This document shows positions 54,403 through 64,000 of a DNA stretch of 64,000 nucleotides, in pieces; the first letter of the stretch is position 1, and every line of letters begins with the position of its first letter. The DNA comes from Mastigamoeba balamuthi (Eukaryota > Evosea > Mastigamoebida > Mastigamoebidae), in assembly GCA_902651635.1 (NCBI GenBank), contig CACRSC010000031.1, positions 819,058 to 883,057 of the forward strand. The letters are read 5' to 3'. The notes beneath the pieces were generated by a model. That model saw only the letters and a list, made by a program, of their open reading frames with translations. It had not been told where the DNA came from and made no database searches. The translations under genes were made by a program, and so were the position numbers.

Positions 54403-57400
54403 TCACTCGACGACGACCAGGTAGCGGATGCGGACTTGGGCGGGGTTGTACACGATGTACTCGTTGTAGCTCAGTCGGATGTTCTTGGCGTCGCGCTCCT
54501 CGTAGTCAAGCTGGTACGGCTTGCCCGTGGGGATCATGACCCCGTTGGGCATCACCAGCGACTTGGAGAAGTCGCTGCCCTCGCTCCCCAGCCCCTTGGT
54601 GCTGTTGTAGCCCTCGTGCGGCGCCTCCATGTCTGCGGGCATGTCGTGAGTGCCACGAGAACGCAAGGGGGCGGTGGGCGTGTGTGTTCTACTCACACTC
54701 GGCATCCGTGAGCTCGAGCATCTTGCCGAGGGCAACCTCGCAGAGCATGTAGATATTGCCGCCGTACCCCTGGCTCTTCCTGAGCATGTCCGCAAAGTAA
54801 ATGCCGCGCCCGAACATGGCACCCGAGTTGACCGCCTCGGCCGGCGAGACCCTGAGCCCCTGCAGCAGGATCCCGATGTAGTTCTCCGTCCTGGTCCCAT
54901 GCCACTGCACAGTCACACAACGTGAGCGCACACACAACGAGCGAGCGACCAGCGCCAAGCAAGACGTACGAGGAGGTAGTGGTTCTCGAGCGCGCGGAAC
55001 GGTGCCATGCGCTCGGGCTCCCCCTTGCGCTGGACCTTGAGCACGTAGCGCACTGTCGCCGAGGACGTGCTCGTCGCGTACTGCCTGATGGCCTTGGCCT
55101 CTGCTCCGCCGGCAGGGAGCTCCTCGGCGAACATCTCGAGCGCCCGGTAGCAGTACTCCAGAGGGTTCATGTCCTTGGCGTGGGTCTGCGCCCCGAGCAG
55201 GACCTTGGAGGCGGCCTCGAGGTTCAGCAGCGAGTCGATGTCGCCCTCGGCGCGCCGCAGCGCGTTGAGGTCGTCGATGGGCGGCATCTGCTCCGTGCGG
55301 TACTGGCCGTGCGGGATCAGCTCGTAGTACTTGCTGCTGAGCTGTGTGACGACCTCGTACGCCTCGCGGACCTTGGCGGGCGAGATGGGCGTCAGGTTCG
55401 ACGCCTCGGTGTGCTTCTCGACGGCGTCCTTGAGCTGAGCCAGCACGGCCTTGGCCTCGTCGATGGTGTTGCGGTTGAGCCTGCCCAGCGGCATGAGGTC
55501 CGTGTTGATGCCGCAGCGGCCCATCGCGCTCCTCATGTACGACATGTCCGTGATCTGCTTGAACAGGTCCTTGATGCCGGGGCTCAAGATGGGCGAGCGC
55601 TTCTTCAGGTCCTCCTCCGAGAACGGCTTGAGCAGCTCCTTGGCGCTCTTCTTGGTCTCGAGCACGACACGCCGATACTTGGCCGACTTCTGGCGCACGA
55701 CCGCGTTGAACTCGCGCATAGCCGACTCGATGTCGGGGATCGGCGTCTGCTGGTGGTTGCCGTCGTCGCCCACGCGGCCCCAGCGCGTCCACAGGATGTA
55801 CGAGTTGTTCCCGGGAATGCGCAGCAGCTGCACGCGGTAGAACAGGTTCACGCCGAACCTCAGCGCCCTGATGTCGACCTTGTTCAGCAGCACGTCGCAC
55901 GGCTTGCCGTCGGGTCCCGCGACGACCTCGATGCCGGGCGCGCTGAGCGCTGCCTTGGCCTCGGGGTCCACCTCTGCGGGAGGGGCGGCCGCGGGCTCCG
56001 CGCCCTCGGCGGCCTCGCGTAGCGCGTCCTCCGCGTCCTCCTCGAAGTCGATGTTGTGGCCGGCCCAGTCGGTCAGCGTCGACACCGCGCGCGTCGGCGG
56101 GTTCAGGAAGCGCTCGGCGTGGCCGAGGTCCCTGAGGTAGCGAGCCATCCTGCCCGACTCCTGCATCATGGCATAGTAGTACGCCGTGTGCCCGCTCGCG
56201 TCCTTGGTCGCCGTCTTGCAGCCGTGCGAGACGAGGAGCTCCAGCAGCTCCTTGTTCTCGTAGCTGCCGATCGAGCACGGGCTGACGACGTGGTGCAGCG
56301 CCGTCTTTCCCTCGGAGTCGGCGGCGTTGACGCGCGCAACGTCCGAGTCGATGTCGACCAGCAGCTTGGCTGCCTCCATGTCGTTCTTGCGCACCGCGTG
56401 CATCAGTGGCGTGCGGCCCTCGCTGTCCGCCGTCCCGGCGCAGGCCTTGTTGTCAAGCAGCAGCTTGACCAGCTTGGCCCCGCGCTTGCGTATCGCGTAC
56501 GTCAGCGGCGTCGAGCGGCGCTTCTTGTGGCGCGCGGTCTCGTCGACGAAGGGCGACTCGCAAGAGGCTCCGCTCGACAGCAGCAGCGCGGCGGTCTCGA
56601 GCAGCGCGTCACTGTCGATGGTCGACGAGCTCGAATTGTGGATGGCAAGGCCCAACGCAGTGCTCCCGCGCGCGTCCCCCAGGTCGACCTTGGCGCCGGC
56701 CTGCAGGAGCTTTTTGCAAAGCTCGACGTGGTGGTTCATCGCTGCCAGGTGCAGCGGTGTGCGCCCGTCGCAGTCGGTGGCGTCGACCTTGCAGCCGAGC
56801 GCCTCGAGCAGAGGGAAGACCTGGTCGAGGGGCTTTCCGCCGACGGCAGCCAGGCCAGCGCTCAGGCTGTGCAGGTAGTTGCGCTTGGTCTGCACCGCCT
56901 GCGGAGACGTGTCGTCCACGTGCTTGAGCTTGAGGCGGCGGGCCAGCGACGAGGCCATGACCAGCTTGCCCGCCTCGAGGGCGTCGTGCAGGGCACGGAA
57001 GATGGGGAAGCCGGCCTCGAGCAGCATGTGGCAGACGCCCTGCCAGTCGTTCTCGATCGCGTGGCGGAACAGCGAGATCTCCCTGTCGTTCCGAGTGACC
57101 TTGACCTCGCCGTCGAGGCTCTTCGTCCTCGTCTCCGTCACGATGTGCAGCGCGTGGCAGGCGTTGGCGTTGCGCTGGACCAGCATCAGGCCAAAGTCCG
57201 AGAAGCCGGAGAGTATGGCCACTCCAAGAGGCCTGCGGCGCACAGTACAGGTCAGACAACGCGAATGGAATGGCATCCAGCACGCACGTGTTCTGGTCGG
57301 CGTCTTCACTCTCGAGGTTTGCTCCCCTGCAGGAGAATGGTGGTTTTAACTTGTGGGTTACAGTCTGTCAAACGAACTTGCTGCAAAGGAAGAACGAGGA

Positions 57401-60400
57401 CACGCTGGCCCCCTTGCTGGCCGCGTAGTGTAGTGGAGTGCGCTTGCTGGTTGTGTCTGGGATGTCGACCTGGACGCCGTCAACGGTGCACAGGACCTGG
57501 AGCACCTCGATGGGGTCGACCTTGCTCTTGCTGTTTCTCCTCTCACCCATCTTGACAAAGGCGTAGTGGAGTGGAGTGCGGCTATGATCGGGGCTGTGAG
57601 AAGACGAGATGAGGCGATGCGAAATGAGTTCACCCGAAGGTGTCCTGCGAGTTGATCGAAGCCTTCGCCTCGAGCAGCTCCGAGATAACGTCGAAAGACG
57701 TGTTGGACTCCGCCGAAGAGGAGTTGACGGCGAAGTGAAGCGGCGACCTCTTGTCCACATCGAGAGCATTCACACTGGCGCCAGCCCTGAGCAGCTCCTG
57801 AACGATCTCGACCTTCGTTTGGACAGCGTAATGCAGCCTGGTGGCAGGGTAAGTCGCGAAGGAAAAGGAGCGGCTCGGTTACGCAGTCCGCTGCTTTTTG
57901 TCGGCGACGTGCACGAGTTTGCTCCTCTCGGCGTCGTTCGGGAGGGCCTCGAGAATTGCTCTTGCGGCGCCGACGAACCCTTCCTGCGCCGCCAGGATCA
58001 GCGGCGAGGACGATGTGCTGTCAACTGGGCGAGGCTGAGTTATGGCACACAAAAACGCAATCACGTACGGGAGAGATGCGGCGCGTGGGCCTTGATCAGC
58101 AGAACAGCGAGCTCCTCCCAGGAGTTCCTCAGCGCCGAGTGTAGGGGGCTGCTCAGGAAACAACGAGACAATGAGAAGCTGACACGACGACAAGGCGTAC
58201 GTTCTCGACTGCAGGTCCTGGAGGGAGAGCTTCGGCTTGAGGTCGAGGACAGCTCGTGCGAGATCGAGAGAGCACTTCGCCGTGTGAGCAACAATTTAAA
58301 GGCACAGTGAGGCAGACCTTGCTGATAGTGCCACGGGAAAGGAAATGAAGCGCTGTCAGGGAAAGGAAGGGGTTCTTCATCTGCTCATCGGTCAGCGTAA
58401 CCTCTGTGCAACGCAATAAGTAACGACAGATTGAACGGAATTATACCGCTCGGGGGGCTCGCAGAGCTGGCCTCGTTGTTCAGCTGGTTTTCTGTCTCGA
58501 TGCGTCGCGCAGCGGAGGCATCACTGTCACACTCGGACTCGCTCTCGCCGCTGCTGTCGGAACTGTCGCTGCTGTCCTGGTTCACCGCCGCCTTCATAGC
58601 AAAAAACTCGTCGGGGGCGACAACCTGCTGCGATGGGTTCGGCTTCACAACCGAAACAAAGCCGACAGCGAAGTCCGAAACTCTGCAAAAATCGGTGAGA
58701 AAATGAAATAACACAAGGAACTCACCTCTGCATCTTCTCTGGCTTGTCAGACCTGGAGAAACGAGAAACCACCGAGGCCAGGCGCAGAAGAGGCGTAAAG
58801 CCTTCCTTGTCGACCTGGTTGCCTGCCTTCTCGAGATCAGGGTTGCTGTAGATAGTCAGTTATTACAGAAGTACGGTGAACGTGCGTACTTCTTGATGGC
58901 CTCGAGGACAGCGCTCATGTCCTCCTTGTTCTCCACGCAGTTCTTCGCGAGAACGTGCAGCAAATTGCTCCCCCTCGAAGATCCGTTGGCAGGGGAGACC
59001 ATTATCTTCGCACCCCTCTTCAGAAGGGCCCTGCAGCAGTTTTAAAGAGCAGTAAGGCGTGTCAAGAACTTACAGAACGGCGGGAATGCAGGCGGGCGAC
59101 TCAGCAGCGAGCATCAGGGGGGTCTGCCCTGCCTTGTTCACTGCGTTCAAGTCTGCTCCGTGCGCGACGAGCAACTCCAGGGCCTCACAGATAGCCTTCT
59201 GCTTGTCCTCCTGGGTCTCTCCGGTCGACAGCAGGTGATGAAGCGGAGTGTTACTACAATATCGCAGTCAGCAGACGAAACAAAAAACCCGAACGAACCC
59301 GTCGAGGTCGCTGACAGTGACACTCGCCCCCTTCTTCTCCACAAGGAACCTTATCTGCTGGAGGCCCTCCTCCGAGAGGTTCGACGCCAGCGCTCTGGCA
59401 AGCAGGGTCATGCCGTTCTCGTCGGTGGAGTTGACGTTCACACCTGCTCACTGTGAGTGCGATGGGGCACGCGGCTTTGTATGGCAGTACCCTCGCGCGA
59501 GAGCAGATAGTCAGCACAGGCGAAGTGCCCCTTGAGCATGGCAACCGCGAGGGGTGTCAGCTTCCAGATGTTGGTCGCATTCACGTCGGCTCCCAGGTCC
59601 ACCAGCATCTTGAGGCACTGCAACCACCCGTACGCTGCCTTCTGAGTTAGATAGGCAGCAAAACGGCCACCAGGAGACTCGCCTGCGGCGTAGTGGCACA
59701 CGCTGTTCTCGGACGAGTCCATGGCGTCGACGTCGGCCCCGAGCTTCAGCAGGAGGCTCGTCGCCCTTGCGTCGCCGTTCATCACCGCCATCATGAGAGG
59801 CCTGATGAGCGCAGTTAGGCATATGGGAGTACCGAGGCTGTTACGTTTTCTTGAATTTGTCGCGGGGGTCTACGGGAAGGCCGACCTCCGTGACCAGGTA
59901 GCGAATCACGTCGGTGGAGCATCCCTCGGACACCGCAGCGTGAAGGACAGATTCCTTTCTCACACGCTCGATTCCGGCAGAGGCCCCGTTGTCGATGAGT
60001 ATCTTCACGATGTCAGAGTTACCTCCGATGACCGCGTGCAACAGCGCTGCCAGAAATAAAGTGAACACGACATCGCCAGAAAACAAGTATACCGGTCTGG
60101 CCAGCCGAATCCTTGGCACTCAGGCACTGCGCAAGGACGGTGGTGGCAGCAGCAGCAGCTGCCTTCGCCCCCTTCCTCCTCTTCGGTGCCTCGTCCTCCT
60201 CCTCATCATCAGCCTCGGAGTCGACCTCGCTCCCCTCCTCCTCGTGTTCCTCGTCGGCCGAACCACCTGCCTCCTTGTCCACGTCCATCGCGTCTGCCTG
60301 GGCGTTCTCTTCGTCCATCCGCCTCTGCAAAATTGTGCGAGTCAGCGCCAATGCTGTACACGGTCCACGTGCCATGTAACGGATGAGGAGCTCGACGTTT

Positions 60401-62754
60401 TTCAGGCGCCCGTACTCGGCCGCAAGCATCAGAGGCGTGATCTTGTGATCGTCTCCGTCGCGGAAGTCTAGTAAAGGATGTTTTAGAGTTCGTGGCTTCG
60501 TTTGGTGACGGACCTGCCCGGTTCTCAAGGAGGTACTGAAGAGGCGCAGGGTCCTCACTGGCCGCCGCGTAGTGGATTGGCCTGCGCCTGCGCTCATCGA
60601 GGATTCCGTACTCGGGCACAACAGCGAACAGCGCCTTGAGACACCTTGTGCTAGGGTTGATGGCTGCGCAGTGGATCGGAGTCACCGAGCGGTTCCACTG
60701 CGGCTTCTTGGTCACAGAGGCTGCGCGGAGCGGCTTTTCGGTTATGTCGTCAGCCGACAACGCCTTCTCGTGCAGGAAGTTGAAGCCCCAGCCACCGAGC
60801 TCCTTGAGTTGCGCCAACATGAACGCTGCCCTCTGGCGGTAGCCCCTCTCGATGGCGTATACGATCTGTGCAGTGTCAGTCGCTATGTGTACAACATTGC
60901 CTGGTCTTAGGAGTTACCTTGTCCGCAACGACTTGGAGGAAGTTCGGAACGAAGGCCACGAGAGCCTCGAGGCACTCATTCGTGACCCCAGGGTGGGACA
61001 TGGCTGTCGCTGCGGCCCGGTAGACGCAGTTCGTGCCGAACGAGGAGCTGTAGGCGCTGTTATCCTCGGTCAGCGCGGCGTTTCCCTGGCGCGCGCCCCT
61101 GATCTCCTGCAGCTGGCGGACAGCATGGCCCAGAGCGAACTTGCTGTAGGTCCCCGTGTTGAGCTGGGCGAGGCCCATCTGAGGGCTCGAAGCCCTGCTC
61201 TTGGAGTCCTTCAGCTCCTGTCCCAGAACCCTGATGGCCTCGCAGTTGTTCGTCTTGATGGCGACATCAAGGGCCGTGTCCTCGACGCCCGCGCTCTGAG
61301 ACACAAACAGGCTGTAGATACCCTTAACGTCCTCGGCCATCGCCTTGAGCTTGTCGGTGTCCCCCACACGTACCAGCCGTATGGCGTCCTTGGCCTTGCA
61401 CACTGCGCAGCAGGCTGGCTGCGCCGCCTTGCCCTCCAGTGCGAGGTTCTCCAGTGCGAGTGGCATATCCGGCCTCGGCTCAGCAGGCCCCTTCCTTGCC
61501 CTCTTCCTCGCTGCCTTCTTGCGCTTCTCCTCCTTTGCCGCGTCCACGGGCTTCTTGGCCCTGCCCCCGCGGCCTCTCCCGGATGCTGCACCCCTGCCCC
61601 GCCCGCGTCCCCTCCCCCGAGAGGTGGACGCAGCGCCAGTTGCGGTCCTCCTCCTCTTCTTTGGCGCGTCCGCTTCGGACTGGGACTCTGCGTCGTCGGC
61701 TTCCTCTGCGTCCGGAGCAGCACGCTTCCGGCCGCCCCTGCCCCTACCGCGGCCCCTGCCACCCCTCCCCCTCGACGTTGCTGCCCCGCGGGCCCTCTTG
61801 CGTGGGGCGTAGTCGTCGTCCGAGGCGGAGGATGACGACGGCTTGACCTCGTCGTCTTCGCTGCTCTCCTTGTACTCCTCGGCATCGGAGTCTTCCTTGC
61901 CGGCGCTTTTCGCAGCCTTGGCGCGGGGGCCCTTCTTCTTAGCCTCGACGGTGACTGGCTTCTTGTCCTCCGTGGCCTGGTCGGGGGTCTGGCCCTCCTC
62001 GCTGGTGGTGTCCTTGGGCGACTTGCCGCCGACGCCCTCGTACTTGCGCTCGTACTCGACAATCTTCTCGATCCTCGACAGCTCCTCGCGGGCGATGGTC
62101 CTCGTGTCCTTGTACTTGCGCGTCACCGCCCTGCAGATGAGCGCCCCCGACGGGATCGTGTCGGTGCCGCCGAGCGTGTACGACTTGGTGCCCGCCGCCG
62201 ACGACTGCTTCTCCGCGAGCTCCAGCCACTGCACGGGTATGTCCTCGTCGCCCCCGGGGCTCACCCTCCCCTTGGACACCGCCAGGTAGAACGGCTCCTC
62301 GTCGTCCTCGTCGCACCTGACCGCAATCACGTCGCCCGGCATGCACTCCATCGACTGCCACTGCGACGCCCACCGGCGCTGCGTCAGTTCTGCGTGGGAG
62401 GCGGGGGACAGGGGGGAAGGGGGGACGTGCACGGACCGTCTTGAGCGACAGAGGGGCGGGCGGCTTGTGCGAGCGGCGCGAGTGCTTCGGGGAGCCACTG
62501 GCGCCCTCCTCGTTGCCGGACTCGGCGTCGGAGCCCTGCAGGATCTCCTTGGCCTCCTCGCGGGCCATCGCCTCGGACTTGCTGGTCCGTTTCCTGGGCG
62601 TGTCCTCGCCCTTGCTCTCGGGCTCAGCTGCCGGTGCGGCAGCCTCAGCCTCGGGCTCCCGGGGCTTCTCCTTCTCCACCTCCATCGGAGCGGGGGCAGC
62701 CTCCTCGTGCTTCTCGAGGGTGGCCGGCTTCACGTCCTCTGGCTTATCGCTCAT
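54403..62754 (-). CDS. Ankyrin-WGR-PARP poly(ADP-ribose) polymerase (PME-5-like), many exons
   Basis: One gene of about 20 exons and roughly 2,400 residues. Clear exons include 62754-62437, 62378-60918, 60865-60514, 60467-60093, 60046-59845, 59801-59683, 59634-59491, 57232-54970, 54904-54697 and 54632-54403. The N-terminus is acidic and Lys-rich, followed by a Tudor/BAH-like fold ([20 protein letters not shown]), nuclear signals and RG-rich runs ([12 protein letters not shown]). A CCAVC site and a dozen or more ankyrin repeats span about 61.2-56.1 kb. Then come a WGR domain ([12 protein letters not shown]), the helical PARP regulatory domain ([12 protein letters not shown]) and the catalytic domain. 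The H-Y-E triad is intact (WHGT, GIYFAD, YNEYIVY), so polymer synthesis is likely. The layout recalls nematode PME-5. Nuclear, DNA-damage or chromatin role inferred. Confidence 0.85.
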
Positions 62755-63081
62755 CGGTGTGCGCGGACAACGGCGGGAGTTTATGGACACCTTTGAAAAA
62801 AGGGTGCCGTTGAGGTATACAAGGGCGATTCGTTGTTACGAGTCACCCACCAAAGATAGGCGAATCATCAACGATACGGTACCGGAAGATATCATTTGGG
62901 AATGAAACCCCTCTGTACACAGCCAGGAGTGGTTGCGATCAAACCCCCCCGGTGAGGCACGTATGACCGGGGTTAATAACACCATCCTCACAATCACCGC
63001 AGAGATTCTAAAAGGAAAAAGTCAAAATGGTTTTATCCGACAGCTGGGATTCAGTAGGAGAGCCAGTTGTAAAAGCCCCAC
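62755..63081. promoter_or_regulatory. Divergent promoter region (PARP / methyltransferase)
   Basis: 327 bases between divergent start codons. Contains a C-run near 62945 and AT-rich patches, with no exon, tRNA or recognised RNA gene. Confidence 0.4.
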
Positions 63082-64000
63082 ATGCGCTTGCGGGCCATTG
63101 TGTACTTCCTGGTGGCGGTAGCCATCACCTCGCTCATCCTCGTCAACTTCCTGGTGCCGTCGCCACCACCGCGCCCTGCTCGCTGCTGCTCATGCGTCAA
63201 CGCTACCATCCCCGTCCCGACCAAAGTCGGGTACACCTGCCACACACAGGCCCAACCCCACGCAGCCCCGCACACCTGATGGCGCACACCGCACACCGCA
63301 CACCGCAGCATGCTCGAGGACCTCCTCGGCCTCACCCCGGAGATGGTCGAGGCAGCCGTGCTCCAGCTGCGTGAGGGGCGCCCACCGCACCTGACCGAAC
63401 CTCTCAAGATGCCCCGGCACAAGAGCGGCGCTGCACAGGAGGTTTTCCTCAGGCACGTCCGCCAATCCCACCGCACGGGCTCCCGCTGACCGCCCGGGGG
63501 TGATCAGGCTGCTGAGGCTGGTGGGCTCGAAGAAGATGCTGCCCGTCGACCCGTGGGGGCTGAACCGCGGCGGGCCCATCTGCCGCGCGGCCATCAAGGG
63601 CTTCCTCGAGAGTGCGTAGTGGGTGGGCTGCACATCCGCGGACTGACCGCGGCCGCTCAGAGATGATCCCCAAGCTGCCCAAGGACGCGGTCTGCCTCGA
63701 GTGGGGCGACAAGTACATGTCGTCGGTCTACAAGAACGTCTGCAAGGAGAAGTGGAAGCTGTTCTTCGTGGGCGACAAGCAGCGCTGCCCGGGCGGCGTG
63801 CCCACCGTCGACACGGAGAACCGCGTCGTCTGCGCAGACATCCACACGCTGTCGTCGCTCGGGGACCCCGTCAAGGAGCGCTTCGACGTCATCATCGCCA
63901 CGCAGGTGTTCGAGCACGTCGAGAGGCCCTACGTGGCTGCCGCAGAGATGTTCTCCGCGGTCAAGCAGGGCGGGTTCCTCGTGGCCACGGCGCCCTTCCT
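63082..64000 (+). CDS. Membrane-anchored SAM-dependent methyltransferase (partial)
   Basis: Runs off the right edge. Exon 1 starts at 63082 with a basic residue pair and one hydrophobic segment (AIVYFLVAVAITSLILVNFL), a type II signal anchor. Splicing at about 63229 to 63309 continues with LEDLLGLTPEMVEAAVLQLR. Further pieces (LLRLVGSKKMLPVDPWGLN, about 63510-63611, and from 63661) lead into a class I methyltransferase core: AVCLEWGDKYMSS (SAM-binding loop), FDVIIATQVFEHVERP and VKQGGFLVATAPF. The substrate is unknown; such anchored enzymes often work in the Golgi on glycans. The exact joins near 63455-63510 are uncertain. Confidence 0.75.

Noticed and set aside
57225-57300. A 16-nt micro-intron in the PARP gene
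   Set aside because: A 55-nt intron with a GTGCGT donor and CTGAC branch sequence joins in phase and restores the ankyrin signature NTPL.
1-64000. CRISPR arrays, rRNA genes or tRNA genes
   Set aside because: No regularly spaced repeats, no rRNA core sequence and no tRNA-like fold found on either strand by eye.

Overview
The window is GC-rich nuclear DNA of a protist. Genes are densely packed and often divergent, and the spliceosomal introns are short (mostly 44-160 nt, GT-AG, often with a CTGAC/CTAAC-like branch sequence and a few GC-AG donors). The gene content (tyrosine-type kinase, SH2 domain, CLU domain, LCCL domains, WGR/ankyrin PARP, WH2 actin regulator, GPI-type surface proteins) suits a free-living amoebozoan-like unikont. 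The species cannot be named from the sequence. Two single-N gaps (40639 and 52387) mark contig joins in a draft assembly.

Layout. 1-5460 is an AT-richer, repeat-derived island: a tandemly repeated, degenerate coiled-coil gene carrying many short palindromes, a decayed PIF/Harbinger-type transposase, and a small exon remnant with C-tract introns. 6.1-33.3 kb is a gene-dense block: a giant repetitive coiled-coil protein ending in a CaaX box, an FBXL4-like/three-LCCL protein, a CLU-TPR-SH2 protein, an FKBP-TPR co-chaperone, a stathmin-like basic protein, a 1.7-kilo-residue unknown helical protein, a coiled-coil RING protein, a Cys-pair coiled-coil protein, a WH2/acidic-tail protein that looks like an Arp2/3 activator, and a Sel1-repeat protein. 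33.6-40.6 kb is a segmental tandem duplication holding two copies of a secreted surface gene (one with a GPI-type tail, one without) plus broken copies of the flanking genes.

40.6-54.2 kb carries mostly conserved genes: CDIN1 nuclease (5' cut by the gap), a small unknown gene, ESF2/ABT1, a GPR1/FUN34/YaaH transporter, an F-box-like protein, a SAM-tyrosine kinase, a CH-ankyrin protein, eIF4B (its 5' half appears twice across the second gap, probably two unmerged haplotypes) and tubulin cofactor A. 54.4-62.8 kb is one large many-exon gene for an ankyrin-WGR-PARP protein with an RG-rich chromatin-type N-terminus. The window ends inside a membrane-anchored methyltransferase.

How they may work together. 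Several genes concern the cytoskeleton (WH2/acidic activator, CH-ankyrin protein, TBCA, stathmin-like protein). Two supply both halves of phosphotyrosine signalling (the kinase as writer, SH2-CLU as reader). ESF2 and eIF4B serve ribosome assembly and translation. Neighbouring divergent pairs share short promoters, so co-expression of pairs is possible, but there is no sign of operons.
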